Source: an uncultured Eubacteriales bacterium (lineage in GTDB: Bacteria > Bacillota > Clostridia > Oscillospirales > Oscillospiraceae). From it: DNA of 24,189 bases. Under the pieces are notes generated by a model. That model searched no databases. It saw only the letters and a program-made list of their open reading frames with translations, and was not told where the DNA came from. Every line of letters begins with the position of its first letter. The first letter of the stretch is position 1. The translations under genes were made by a program, and so were the position numbers. The DNA is taken from contig CAJKNS010000004.1 of the NCBI GenBank assembly GCA_905201305.1, positions 1-24,189 of the forward strand, given 5' to 3'. Below are positions 1-8,681 of the stretch, one piece after another.

Positions 1-672
1 CAGCCCCTTTGCCGCCTCCAGCGCCGTTGCCGATACCACCAGATTCACCTGTGCAGTTCCCGCCCGTGTGATCTCCGAAAGGCTCGACCCCATTGCCCAG
101 CAGGACAAAACGGAATAGCCCCAATGCGCCAGCCGGGACCGAAGGGCACCTTCGCTCCCCTCCGCCGCAAAATCCAGCGGCGTCATTCCCAAAATATTGA
201 CACTGCCGGGAATCACTGCGCCAGCTTTCTTTGCATACCGCTGCGCCAGCGCCAGAAACGTGCTTCCTGCGCCGGCAATATAGTCGTGCATGCCGTTGGT
301 GGGCACAAAAAAGCAGTCAATGCCGGTTCTTCCTTGAATCAGCCGTGCCAGCGCCGGGAAATCCGTACCGTTCATATAGGGCACCGGAGAACTGACCAAC
401 GCAATAAACTCCGGCTGCAAGCTTTCTGCAGTTTCGGAGATCTCCGCCACCAGCTTTTCGTCTGCACCCAGGATTGCATCCATCTCAGAGAGCCCCGAGA
501 TGAAAATCATGCTGTCCTGATCGTACCATCTGGTTTCGTCATGGGTGTTGTAGGTGGAATTGCAGCCCGAGGGATCATGAATCACCACCATGCCCCCCAG
601 CTCATACAGCGCGGAGCATACTCCGGATACATCTCCGGTATAGCAGGGCAGAATTCGATAGGCTCGTCTCAT
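1..672 (-). CDS. Nitrogenase component 1-like protein (NifK-like, second copy), partial
   Basis: The gene begins with ATG at 672, overlapping the stop of the upstream NifD-like gene by 4 nt (ATGA), and runs off the window with at least 224 residues. The translated start (MRRAYRILPCYTGDVSGVC) aligns without gaps to the NifK-like protein at 7629-8681. Both share the spacing to a Gly-Cys at residue 37 and later an LGMTPLDF-type segment (LGLTPLDF in the other copy). Cysteines seen here are Cys10, Cys19 and Cys37, whereas the other copy has Cys32, Cys37 and Cys42, so the putative iron-sulfur ligand set differs. By family, such proteins pair with a NifD-like subunit to form a reductase or a cofactor scaffold fed by a NifH-like protein. 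The substrate is unknown. The third NifK cysteine position is not apparent. The C-terminus lies outside the window. Confidence 0.8.
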   Translation of the reverse strand, partial: MRRAYRILPCYTGDVSGVCSALYELGGMVVIHDPSGCNSTYNTHDETRWYDQDSMIFISGLSEMDAILGADEKLVAEISETAESLQPEFIALVSSPVPYMNGTDFPALARLIQGRTGIDCFFVPTNGMHDYIAGAGSTFLALAQRYAKKAGAVIPGSVNILGMTPLDFAAEGSEGALRSRLAHWGYSVLSCWAMGSSLSEITRAGTAQVNLVVSATALEAAKGL

Positions 673-1997
673 ATCAGGCTCTCACACCCCAATCCCTTTC
701 GCGGCACCAGATCTCTGGTGTCCTTTTTTGTTTTTGCGGCTTCAATCATCCATTTTGCCAGGGTTCGGATTCCGTCGTAGCCCCACAGTCCGCCGCCCTC
801 CACCAGATTCACAAACCATGGCGTTCCCTCTGCCCAGGCGGCAATCTGCCCCAATGCAAGCACCGGCACATCATTTTCTCTGGGCAGCATCCGCAGCTGG
901 GGCTGGATGGTGGCGCAGAGCAGCAGCTCCGGCGCATGGTCCCGAAGCCACTGGAAATCCGACTGTTCCTCCTGAGTCACTGCATCCAGATACACCCGCT
1001 CCACCCGGAATCCATGCTCCAGCAGCAGGCGTGCCAGTCCCAGCGGACGGGGATGCAGGGTGTAGTCGATGGCAATTGGCATCTCTCCAATGACCGTCTT
1101 CGCCTGCGCCAGCGTCTCCTCACAGGCTTTTCGCTCTGCCGCATCGTCCAGACGCACAAGCCCCAGTTCTGCCGCCAGCTGCTCCTCCAGCCGTGCAATT
1201 TCTTCATAGGAAAATGAGCCTGGCAGATAAGCATGTGGACGTGACAGCCGCTTTGCCGTTTCCTCGGCGCCATACCGCCCCCGCGGAAAGGTTGAAAGCA
1301 TCACCTGTGCCTGTCCCAGCTCCAGATAGTCGGCATAGCTATGATAATTCTGGATTTCCAGCAGGGTCCAGCCGCTTTTCTCCAGCATACGCCGCAGATC
1401 CGCGCCTGCATCCAGCCGAAAATCGCTGCCCAGAATCGCAGCAGTCCTTTCCTTTGCCGGACATACGGGCAGCGGATCAAACATGGTTTTCCGCAGCCGC
1501 TGATCCGGCGACAGCCCCTCCTTCTGGGTAATGGGCTCCATAAAGCATCGGAGAAACCGCACCGTGGGAAATCGCTGCGCCAGATGACGATAGATATAAT
1601 CAAGATCACAGCCCAGAAACCGGTGGGTGCACACGGTAAACACCATCACCGCAGGGGGCAGCTTCGGGAGCTTTTCCAGCACCGATGCAACTCCCTCCAG
1701 GGTCACATCCTCTACGGTGCCCTGAATCAGGTCCTGTTCCTCCAGCAGCACCATGGAAAACCGATGGGACTGCCCCATTTCTGCCGCCGTCAGCACCACG
1801 CCGCGCATACAGTTCACACCGCAGACATAAATCTGATGGACCTCCGGCACCAGCATGCCCACATGGACGATATTCCAGACCCCATGGGCTGGTGGATTAA
1901 ACTCCGGATGATGGGAAAACAGCGCCATTCCCTCCGTCTTTCCAATGGGCACCTGATACTGCCGCTGATCCCGGGCGGCTCCAACGCGCTTTAGCAT
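669..1997 (-). CDS. Nitrogenase component 1-like protein (NifD-like, second copy)
   Basis: A 442-residue protein, shorter than typical NifD (about 480-540). The start ATG at 1997 has GGAGG 7 nt upstream and overlaps the preceding NifH-like stop by 7 nt. It is a paralogue of the NifD-like protein at 8678-9976: matching blocks include a cysteine segment (C59, C63) and VCTHRFLGCD (C123, C130). The first P-cluster-like cysteine of the paralogue (Cys27) has no counterpart here, and the C-terminal HPGCP element of the paralogue is replaced by a segment ending in GGGLWGYDG. No cysteine is found where NifD carries its FeMo-cofactor ligand, judged by eye. I infer a non-N2 nitrogenase-like subunit, possibly a scaffold partner. 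Substrate is unknown. Confidence 0.85.
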   Translation of the reverse strand: MLKRVGAARDQRQYQVPIGKTEGMALFSHHPEFNPPAHGVWNIVHVGMLVPEVHQIYVCGVNCMRGVVLTAAEMGQSHRFSMVLLEEQDLIQGTVEDVTLEGVASVLEKLPKLPPAVMVFTVCTHRFLGCDLDYIYRHLAQRFPTVRFLRCFMEPITQKEGLSPDQRLRKTMFDPLPVCPAKERTAAILGSDFRLDAGADLRRMLEKSGWTLLEIQNYHSYADYLELGQAQVMLSTFPRGRYGAEETAKRLSRPHAYLPGSFSYEEIARLEEQLAAELGLVRLDDAAERKACEETLAQAKTVIGEMPIAIDYTLHPRPLGLARLLLEHGFRVERVYLDAVTQEEQSDFQWLRDHAPELLLCATIQPQLRMLPRENDVPVLALGQIAAWAEGTPWFVNLVEGGGLWGYDGIRTLAKWMIEAAKTKKDTRDLVPRKGLGCESLI

Positions 1998-2755
1998 GAC
2001 GTATCCTCCAGCTCCTGCATGAGCACCCGCGCCAATGCCCGGTATTCCTCCGCCATTTGGCTGTCCGGATAGGCTTCCAGCACGGTTTTTCCCTGTTCCT
2101 CCGCTTCGGGCACCAGGTCGCAGTGGGGCAGACGGTAGAGAATCCGGCTGTGGAAGTCTTCTGCCAGCTCCTCCACCTTTTCTTCTTCCCTCTTCACATT
2201 TCTCCGGTTCAGCAGGAAGCCGCCCAGCTTTGCATAGCCCCTGCCCTGAAACCGTTCCACTGCCGATGCGATATTTGCCGCCGCATGAATCGCCATGTTC
2301 TCTCCGGAGGTGAGGATATACACCGCGTCTGCATAGCCGCTGCGCATGGGCATGGTAAAGCCGCCGCAGACCACATCCCCCAGCACATCATAGAGCACCA
2401 CATCCGGCTGATAGACCGTATAAGCGCCTGCCGCCTCCAGCTTTTCCAGCGCCGCAATGATCCCCCGTCCGGCACAGCCCAGTCCCGGAGTTGGACCTCC
2501 CGCTTCTACGCACAGAACGCCGCCATAGCCCTCCAGCACCATGTCCTCCAGCTTGGGATTCAGATTTCCGCTCCGTACCAGCTCCAGTACGGTGGTAAGC
2601 TGCATTCCATGGCGCAGGGTAATGGTAGAATCCGCCTTGGGATCGCAGCCGATTTGCATCACCCGGAGCCCCTGCTCTGCCAGCGCCGCCGCAACATTGG
2701 AGACGGTGGTGGACTTTCCAATACCGCCTTTTCCGTAAATCGCCAGCTTTTTCAT
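1991..2755 (-). CDS. NifH-like ATP-dependent iron protein (second copy)
   Basis: A 254-residue NifH/BchL/FrxC-family P-loop protein. Visible motifs are Walker A GKGGIGKST (residues 8-16), the CDPKADST switch, GPTPGLGCAGRG with Cys94 (the Arg of this motif is the ADP-ribosylation site in NifH) and DVVCGG with Cys130. The two cysteines would coordinate one [4Fe-4S] cluster between the subunits of a homodimer. In the family this protein delivers electrons to a NifD/K-like partner with MgATP hydrolysis. The gene overlaps the upstream TM1266-like gene by 4 nt (ATGA) and the downstream NifD-like gene by 7 nt, which argues for translational coupling. It is clearly related to, but well diverged from, the NifH-like protein at 9973-10731, so the duplication is old. 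Its electron acceptor is inferred to be the NifD/K-like pair encoded immediately downstream. Confidence 0.93.
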   Translation of the reverse strand: MKKLAIYGKGGIGKSTTVSNVAAALAEQGLRVMQIGCDPKADSTITLRHGMQLTTVLELVRSGNLNPKLEDMVLEGYGGVLCVEAGGPTPGLGCAGRGIIAALEKLEAAGAYTVYQPDVVLYDVLGDVVCGGFTMPMRSGYADAVYILTSGENMAIHAAANIASAVERFQGRGYAKLGGFLLNRRNVKREEEKVEELAEDFHSRILYRLPHCDLVPEAEEQGKTVLEAYPDSQMAEEYRALARVLMQELEDTSC

Positions 2756-3018
2756 GCATCGTCCTCCTGAGAAATGACTGAGGAATAGGCGGTTTTCGTG
2801 GACACCCCCGGCAGGCTGCCGATCTGACCGGACAGTGCGCTGATTACCGTCTGAGGGGCGTCAATGGCAACACTGATGATATTGATGCCACGCTTGCGAT
2901 AGGGAATGCCCATCCGCCCGATGATATAGGGGGACGCCTCGTGAAGCCGTTGATTCAGCGCATCCGTAGACGTTCCCTCTTCTACAATAATGGAAATCAC
3001 CGCAACTCTTGTTTCCAT
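2752..3018 (-). CDS. TM1266-family small regulator (putative iron-only hydrogenase system regulator)
   Basis: An 88-residue ACT-like protein starting METRVAVISIIVE and containing an IIGRMGIPYRKRGINIISVA block. This matches my memory of the TM1266 family, a small protein resembling the C-terminal ligand-binding domain of NikR and usually encoded near [FeFe]-hydrogenase genes. It has no DNA-binding domain of its own. The ATG at 3018 follows GAGAGGGG. The gene sits between hypE and the second NifH-like gene and overlaps the latter by 4 nt. Inference: it senses metal or redox state, or acts as a PII-like partner of the nitrogenase-like complex. The role is not established, and its presence here beside Hyp and Nif-like genes rather than HydEFG is unusual. 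Confidence 0.82.
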   Translation of the reverse strand: METRVAVISIIVEEGTSTDALNQRLHEASPYIIGRMGIPYRKRGINIISVAIDAPQTVISALSGQIGSLPGVSTKTAYSSVISQEDDA

Positions 3019-3032
3019 ATTCCCCTCTCCTC

Positions 3033-4043
3033 TCAGCAGATTCTGGGCAGCAGCTCGCCGTTAGGCTGGGGCAGTAGGGTCTGAGTGCCGATTTCCGTTT
3101 CCATCACCACTCTGCCCACCTGCTCTTCCGTCACCTCGCCAATGATTGCCGCATTGCCGGAATAGGGTCCCTGCCGCAGCACCTCCACCAGCTTTTCCGC
3201 CTGAGCCTTGGGTGCAAAAATCACCAGCCGACCTTCGCAGGCAAGATACAGCGGCTCCAATCCCAGCATGCCGCATACGCCCCTGACCTCCGGCGCAACC
3301 GGGATCGCACCTGCATGCAGGCGAATGCCCACGCCGCTCTGTCCTGCAATCTCATAGAGCACCGTGCCCACGCCGCCGCGGGTCGCATCCCGGATCACGT
3401 GGATATCCTTTGTTACCTTGAGCATGGATTCCACAGTTCCCCACAGCGGTGCGCAGTCGCTGGTCACGTCTGCCTCAATGCCAAAATCATCCCGGGAAAG
3501 CAGAATGGTGCAGCCATGGCGCCCCACATCACCGGTGACAAGGATCGCGTCACCGGGCTGTGCCTTTGCGCCGCCGGTTTCCACGCCGGGGAGGATTTCG
3601 CCCACACCGGTGGTGGTAATGAACACACCATCTACCTGTCCCTTGCCTGCCACCTTGGTATCGCCGGATACGATCTGCACACCAGCCTCCTTGGCGTTTT
3701 TCTCCATGCCAGCCGCAATCTCCTCCAGCTTGTCCATGGGGAAGCCCTCTTCAATCACAAACGCACAGGAGAGGTATCTGGGCTTTGCACCCATACAGGC
3801 AAGATCGTTGACGGTGCCGCAGATGGACAGCTTGCCGATATTTCCGCCCGGAAAAAACGCCGGAGAGACAATAAAGCCGTCTGTGGTCATTGCCATTTTT
3901 CCCTTGGGCGCCTCCAGCACTGCCGCATCGTCTGCGGTAAGGCTGGGATTTGCAAAATGTTTCTTAAACACTCGGTCAATGAGCTGCGCCGTCTGGGTGC
4001 CCCCTGCGCCATGCGCCAGAGTTACTGTTTCCTTTGCCATCAT
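3033..4043 (-). CDS. hypE: Hydrogenase maturation protein HypE
   Basis: A 336-residue AIR-synthase-like (PurM/SelD superfamily) protein. HypE dehydrates the carbamoyl group received from HypF on its C-terminal cysteine, giving a thiocyanate that is passed to the HypC-HypD iron centre as CN-. Visible are the LAHGAGG start, DDAAVL, MTTDGF, the glycine-rich NDLACMGAKP region, SGDTKV and RDATRGGVGT. The protein ends in PRIC, so the essential terminal cysteine is intact. AGGAGAG lies just upstream of two adjacent ATG codons (4043 and 4040), and either could be used. The gene lies 8 nt after hypD. All of these motifs are as expected for an active enzyme. Confidence 0.96.
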   Translation of the reverse strand: MMAKETVTLAHGAGGTQTAQLIDRVFKKHFANPSLTADDAAVLEAPKGKMAMTTDGFIVSPAFFPGGNIGKLSICGTVNDLACMGAKPRYLSCAFVIEEGFPMDKLEEIAAGMEKNAKEAGVQIVSGDTKVAGKGQVDGVFITTTGVGEILPGVETGGAKAQPGDAILVTGDVGRHGCTILLSRDDFGIEADVTSDCAPLWGTVESMLKVTKDIHVIRDATRGGVGTVLYEIAGQSGVGIRLHAGAIPVAPEVRGVCGMLGLEPLYLACEGRLVIFAPKAQAEKLVEVLRQGPYSGNAAIIGEVTEEQVGRVVMETEIGTQTLLPQPNGELLPRIC

Positions 4044-4051
4044 CGTCTCTC

Positions 4052-5098
4052 CTATTCCATTCCGTATTGATAATATGCCGAGCAGGCGCCTTCGCCGGAT
4101 ACCATGCATGCGCCCACCGGATGCTGGGGGGTACACACCTTGCCAAACAGCGGACAATCGGTGCTCTTGCATTTGCCCTGAAGCACCTCGCCGCAGCGGC
4201 AGGCAGGATTGCCCCGCCCCTCAATCTTCGGCATCTGATATTTCTTTCGGGCATCAAACGCCGCATATTCCTCCCGCAGCTGCATGCTGGAGCCGGAAAT
4301 GGTCCCCAGTCCCCGCCACTGGGCGTCACAGGGCTCCATGAGCTTTGCCACCAACGCCTGCGCCTTAACGCTGCCGTCCCTTGTCACCACTCTGGGGTAG
4401 GCGTTTACAAAGAAAGGCTTTCCCTCTTTTGATTTTTGCAGGGCTGCCGCCAACGCCGTGAGCAGTTCGCTGGCAGTAAAGCCCGCCACCACGCCGCTGA
4501 CGCCTTCCTCCACCAACTGCTCGCAGAGCCTTGTTCCGGTAATGGCATTCACATGACCGGGATACAGGAAAACATCCGCGCTGCCCTTCAGCGCCTGATA
4601 TGCCATGGGCATGGTCTTATTGGCGGTCAGCAGTGAAAAATTCGTAAGCCCCTGCTTCTGCGCCAGCTCCACCGCCAGACAGGACGCCGGCGTAGTGGTT
4701 TCAAAGCCCACCGACAGGAAGCACACCTGCTCCTCGGGATGATTTTTGGCATATTCCACCGCATCCATGGGCGCATAGACCACCTGGACCTTTGCCCCCT
4801 TTGCCCTTGCGCCTGCCAGACTGGCTTCCGTTCCCGGCACCCGCACCAGATCGCCGAAGGTGCAAACGGTCACGCCGTATTCCTCCGCCAGCAGAATTGC
4901 CTCGTCAATAAAGCCCACCGGGGTCACGCAAACCGGACATCCCGGTCCGGATATCAGCTCCACCTGCTCCGGCAGCAGCTTTCGAATGCCCAGCCGGAAA
5001 ATCTCATGGGTATGGGTGCCGCAGACCTCCATAATCCGGAGGGGTGCGCCGTCATAGCCGGTGATGATCTCCCGCGCCGTCTGCATGCTTTTGTCCAT
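4052..5098 (-). CDS. hypD: Hydrogenase maturation protein HypD
   Basis: A 348-residue protein carrying the HypD hallmarks: CGTHTHEI near the N-terminus, GPGCPVCVTP, GFETTTPA and a C-terminal cysteine-rich region (CRCGEVLQGKC, then DCPLFGKVC and further Cys) that binds a [4Fe-4S] cluster. With HypC it holds the Fe that receives two CN and one CO. I chose ATG 5098, which overlaps the hypC stop as TGATG and has GGAGGAG 8 nt upstream; a GTG at 5101 is the alternative. The catalytic cysteines all appear present, so the protein is probably functional. Its place in the middle of the operon, between two nitrogenase-like modules, is the unusual point. Confidence 0.97.
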   Translation of the reverse strand: MDKSMQTAREIITGYDGAPLRIMEVCGTHTHEIFRLGIRKLLPEQVELISGPGCPVCVTPVGFIDEAILLAEEYGVTVCTFGDLVRVPGTEASLAGARAKGAKVQVVYAPMDAVEYAKNHPEEQVCFLSVGFETTTPASCLAVELAQKQGLTNFSLLTANKTMPMAYQALKGSADVFLYPGHVNAITGTRLCEQLVEEGVSGVVAGFTASELLTALAAALQKSKEGKPFFVNAYPRVVTRDGSVKAQALVAKLMEPCDAQWRGLGTISGSSMQLREEYAAFDARKKYQMPKIEGRGNPACRCGEVLQGKCKSTDCPLFGKVCTPQHPVGACMVSGEGACSAYYQYGME

Positions 5099-5307
5099 CA
5101 CAGCAGCTCCTCCATGACCTTACGGGATTCCTGCTCGTCCTCATCGGTGATTTTTGCAATGGCAATGCCCGCATGCACCATCACATAATCCCCGGGCTCC
5201 AGGTCCTCCAGCAGTGCCGCAGAGACCTCCCGCCGTGCCCCCGATGCGTCCACCAGCGCCGTTCCGTCCGTTACCTTTACCACCTTTGCCGATAGTCCAA
5301 CACACAT
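5098..5307 (-). CDS. hypC: Hydrogenase maturation chaperone HypC
   Basis: A 69-residue protein of the HypC/HybG/HupF family beginning MCVGLSAKV. The second residue is the invariant cysteine that binds the Fe(CN)2CO unit together with HypD and hands it to the apo-enzyme. The middle has the family's LEPGDYVMVHAGIAI-type block. Start ATG 5307 has AGGAGG just upstream. The stop overlaps the hypD start. Because HypC is the factor that docks on the target apo-protein in [NiFe]-hydrogenase maturation, its specificity here (a hydrogenase encoded elsewhere or a nitrogenase-like subunit of this operon) is the key unknown. Confidence 0.96.
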   Translation of the reverse strand: MCVGLSAKVVKVTDGTALVDASGARREVSAALLEDLEPGDYVMVHAGIAIAKITDEDEQESRKVMEELL

Positions 5308-5319
5308 AATCGTATCCTC

Positions 5320-7644
5320 CTATGTTTCGTTCTTTTGTTTTTGCAGCAGCCTTAGTCCATACACCGCCTGTCCCAGTGCAATGCCGCCGTCGTTGGGCGG
5401 AACCAGGCTGTGGGTCAGCACCTGCAAGCCTGCCTGCTCCAAAAGTCCCACCGTCAGCTCCAGCAGCAGCCGGTTTTGGAACACACCGCCGCTGAGCGCC
5501 GCAGTAGAAATATACGTCTGTTTCTGCGCCGCCAGCACCGCGCCGGCAATCTGTCCCGCCAGCTGCCGATGGAATTCCAGCGCCAACTCGTCCGGATGGG
5601 CGCCTGCCAGCCGCTGCTCCAAAATTCGGCGAACCAGTTCATCTGTTGGCAGGGTTAAGAAGCCCGCCGCGTCCGTCTCCGGCGCTTTTACTGCAATGGC
5701 ATCCATGGTTGGATGTTCCGTCTTCCAGGCTTCTGCCCGATACTGGAGGGCTGTGGATGCTTCTCCCTCAAAGGTAGACGCCCGCCGGATTCCAAGCAGC
5801 GCACTCACACCGTCAAACAGTCGTCCTGCGCTGGTGGAAGTAACCGCGTTGATGCCCCGATCCGCCATAGTCAGCTGTACCCTTGCGGTTTTTTCGTCGC
5901 ACAGCTCCAGCCGGCGAATGACGTCCAGCGTTTCCGCCCGGTCCCCGATCAGGGCATAGACCATGCTCACCGCAATTCTCCAGCCCTCCCGCGCCGATGC
6001 ATCCCCGCCCAGCTGCAAAAACGGCTGGATGCTGCCCAGCCGCCGGAAGCCGTCCTCCCGTGCCAGCAGCAGCTCTCCGCCCCAAATGGTGCCGTCCGTT
6101 CCATAGCCGGTGCCGTCAAAGGAGACACCGATCACCGGGTCATGGTAATCGTTTTCCGCCATGCAGGAGAGAATATGGGCATAGTGGTGCTGCAGCTGAA
6201 TCAGCGGCAAATCCATTTCCTTTGCCATTGCCACGGAATTATAGCCCGGATGCAGATCGCATACCACCGCCTGTGGCTGCGCCTCCAGCAGCGTCTGGAA
6301 TCGCCCGATGGTTTCCTCCAGCGCCTGTACCGTCCTAAGGTCCTGCAAATCCCCCACGTAGGGAGAAAGATAGCACAGATCGTTTACCCCAATGCAAAAG
6401 CTGTTTTTCAGCTCTCCGCCCATGGCAAGCACGGTGCCCTTTTTTTCTCCGGACAAGACCACCGGCAGCGGCGCATAGCCCCGGCTCCGGCGTACCATAT
6501 ACGGGCGATTCCGGAAGAAATCCATCACCGAATCGTCCGCCCGAATGCGGATATTCCGGTCGTGGGACAAAATGCAGTCTGCCAAATGCCCCAGCTCCGT
6601 CTCCGCATCCCGGTCATCCCGGCAGATGGGAGCGCCGCTGACATTGCCGCTGGTCATCACCAGGCAGTCCGGCATAGGAAGCCCGTCGTCATAGTCAAAC
6701 AGCAATAGCTGCACCGGCGCATAGGGCAGCATCACGCCAACCCTTGGATTCTCCGGTGCCACCGCTTCACACAGCTTTCCTCCCGGCAGCCGGTCCAGCA
6801 GCAGAATCGGCTTCTGGTGTCCGGTGAGAATTTCCCGCTGCTCCGGGGTAATGCTGCATTCCCGCTGCGCTGTTTTCTCATCCCGCATCATCACCGCAAA
6901 GGGCTTCATGGGACGTTTTTTTCGCTGTCGCAGCAGGGATACCGCTGCCTGATTGGTGGCGTCGCAGCACAGGTGGAAGCCGCCGATGCCCTTGACTGCC
7001 ACGATTCCCCCCTGCAGGATGGTTTTTCTTGCCGCAGTAATAGCATCCCGTCCCCGCTCCTGTCGTCCCAGCAGATACACCTGCGGACCGCAGTCGTTGC
7101 AGCATACCGGCTGGGCGTCGTAGCGCCGAGTTTCCGGACTATGATATTCCGCTGCGCACCGGGGGCACATGGGAAAGGACTTCATGCTGGTCCGCTCCCG
7201 GTCATAGGGCAGCGCATCGAGAATGGTCAGCCGCGGACCGCAGCAGGTGCAGTTGATAAAGGGATGCAGATACCGGCGGTCCTTTGGATCATACAGCTCC
7301 CGTTTGCAGTCGTCACAAATGGCGATATCCGGAGAGATGAAAATCTCGCCGCTGGTTTTGGCGCTTTCAATAATGGAAAACTCCGAAAACATCGGGGCAT
7401 CCACTTCCGTCTTTTCGTCCAGCTTCAAAATCGCTGCCCGCTTTGGCGGACGATGCTCCAGCGCCTCCCGAAATGCCGCCACCTGCTGCTCTGTCCCTTG
7501 TGCATAAATCTCCACATAGGGACCGCAGTTGGCTACCGTACCGGTGATTCCGGTTTCCATGGCATGCCGGCTGACGGTGGGACGAAAGCCTACCCCCTGA
7601 ACAATGCCATACACCCGAATGCGCCGGGTTACGATTCCGTCCAT
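5320..7644 (-). CDS. hypF: Carbamoyltransferase HypF
   Basis: A 774-residue protein of normal HypF length. Domains in order: an N-terminal acylphosphatase-like domain (GIVQGVGFRP, residues about 13-22), two zinc-finger motifs (C110-x2-C113 with C132/C135; C160-x2-C163 with C182/C185), a YrdC-like carbamoyl-adenylate domain (roughly 200-375) and a Kae1-like C-terminal domain with HHYAHILSC. HypF uses carbamoyl phosphate and ATP to carbamoylate the C-terminal cysteine of HypE, the source of the CN ligands. ATG 7644 follows GGAGGAACC and overlaps the end of the preceding NifK-like gene by 16 nt, which ties the Hyp genes to the nitrogenase-like genes in one transcript. No motif appears to be missing. 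Confidence 0.97.
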   Translation of the reverse strand: MDGIVTRRIRVYGIVQGVGFRPTVSRHAMETGITGTVANCGPYVEIYAQGTEQQVAAFREALEHRPPKRAAILKLDEKTEVDAPMFSEFSIIESAKTSGEIFISPDIAICDDCKRELYDPKDRRYLHPFINCTCCGPRLTILDALPYDRERTSMKSFPMCPRCAAEYHSPETRRYDAQPVCCNDCGPQVYLLGRQERGRDAITAARKTILQGGIVAVKGIGGFHLCCDATNQAAVSLLRQRKKRPMKPFAVMMRDEKTAQRECSITPEQREILTGHQKPILLLDRLPGGKLCEAVAPENPRVGVMLPYAPVQLLLFDYDDGLPMPDCLVMTSGNVSGAPICRDDRDAETELGHLADCILSHDRNIRIRADDSVMDFFRNRPYMVRRSRGYAPLPVVLSGEKKGTVLAMGGELKNSFCIGVNDLCYLSPYVGDLQDLRTVQALEETIGRFQTLLEAQPQAVVCDLHPGYNSVAMAKEMDLPLIQLQHHYAHILSCMAENDYHDPVIGVSFDGTGYGTDGTIWGGELLLAREDGFRRLGSIQPFLQLGGDASAREGWRIAVSMVYALIGDRAETLDVIRRLELCDEKTARVQLTMADRGINAVTSTSAGRLFDGVSALLGIRRASTFEGEASTALQYRAEAWKTEHPTMDAIAVKAPETDAAGFLTLPTDELVRRILEQRLAGAHPDELALEFHRQLAGQIAGAVLAAQKQTYISTAALSGGVFQNRLLLELTVGLLEQAGLQVLTHSLVPPNDGGIALGQAVYGLRLLQKQKNET

Positions 7645-8681
7645 GGTTCCTCCGTCCTTCCCGAAACGGCAAAGTGTATGAGGTCAATCTGCCGTCCTGT
7701 GCAGTTCGGTGCTGCCGCCCACATGGTTTTGTCGCCAATGAGCAGATCATAGTTTCCCTGCTCCAGCAGCTCCTTCAGCTGGTCCTCCTCCGTAAGATAG
7801 ATGTCACCGTCCCGCTTCAGCTCCCGCTTTTGCATAAACCAGCTTGCCACGGTGACTTCTTTTGCACCACACTGCTCCAAAAGATTTCGAATACTGTTGG
7901 CACGCACCTGCTGATGGACAACCAGCGCTCGTTTTCCCGCCGCGTCCACCGGAGCCAGCGCATCCGCCGCCAGGGGGTCCAGGCATTCATAGGGCGTTCC
8001 GAACCTCTGCTTTAAATACTCCGCCGCTTTCAGCCCATCGGGCGCAAGCACCAGATTTTTCTCCACGCTGGATGCCTGCCGGATTTCCTCCAGACTGCCG
8101 GTTCCATAGCACCAGACCTGATTCCAGCCCTGACTTTGGAGCTTGTCCCGCAGCCGTTTCTCATCCTTGGGACTGCCAAAATCCAGCGGCGTCAGACCCA
8201 GCACGCCGATTCGTCCCGGCTCAGTCGGCAGTGCTTCCTCTGCAAATCGCTGCATCAGCGCAAGATATGCCTTCTCCGCGCCCACGTCATACAGCTCCAT
8301 GCCGTCGGTATCCACGGCAATCACCGGCAAACCTGTTTTCTTCTCTGCCATTCGCCGCAGCGCCCGATAATCCGTTGCAATGACTGCGGGAACCGGCGTT
8401 CCAATAATTGCAGCGAACTCGCCGTGGACCTTTTCCGCCGTGTCCCGGAGCTTTTCCCCCAGCCGGTCATCTCTGCCCAAAATGGCATCCATATCCCGGA
8501 GTCCGGCGCTGAAGATGGCGCTTTTGTGGGTGAACCATCTGGGCTCATCGAACCCACAGATATTGCCTGCACAGCCGCCGGCATCACAGATCACAATAAT
8601 CCCGCCCAGGGCATAGAGCACCGCCGATGCCCCGGACTGATCCGGTGCAAAGGGGGATATCACTTTTCTGAGTCCCTTCAT
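7629..8681 (-). CDS. Nitrogenase component 1-like protein (NifK-like, first copy)
   Basis: A 350-residue protein, much shorter than NifK (about 460-520). ATG 8681 overlaps the NifD-like stop by 4 nt (ATGA). Near the N-terminus a CDAGGCAGNICGFDEPRW segment supplies Cys32, Cys37 and Cys42, and later come GTPVPAVIATD and LGLTPLDFGS. The GTPVP stretch lies where I place the third NifK cysteine, so only part of the P-cluster ligand set would be present. By analogy with BchN/BchB or NifD/NifK it should pair with the NifD-like protein encoded just upstream and bind one iron-sulfur cluster at the interface. It is paralogous to the partial protein at 1-672. Substrate is not known. The fold assignment is fairly secure; the K-like label rests on gene order and motif spacing. 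Confidence 0.85.
   Translation of the reverse strand: MKGLRKVISPFAPDQSGASAVLYALGGIIVICDAGGCAGNICGFDEPRWFTHKSAIFSAGLRDMDAILGRDDRLGEKLRDTAEKVHGEFAAIIGTPVPAVIATDYRALRRMAEKKTGLPVIAVDTDGMELYDVGAEKAYLALMQRFAEEALPTEPGRIGVLGLTPLDFGSPKDEKRLRDKLQSQGWNQVWCYGTGSLEEIRQASSVEKNLVLAPDGLKAAEYLKQRFGTPYECLDPLAADALAPVDAAGKRALVVHQQVRANSIRNLLEQCGAKEVTVASWFMQKRELKRDGDIYLTEEDQLKELLEQGNYDLLIGDKTMWAAAPNCTGRQIDLIHFAVSGRTEEPWTES

Noticed and set aside
5098..5101. GTG start for hypD at 5101
   Set aside because: The ATG at 5098 has better ribosome-site spacing and a TGATG overlap with hypC.
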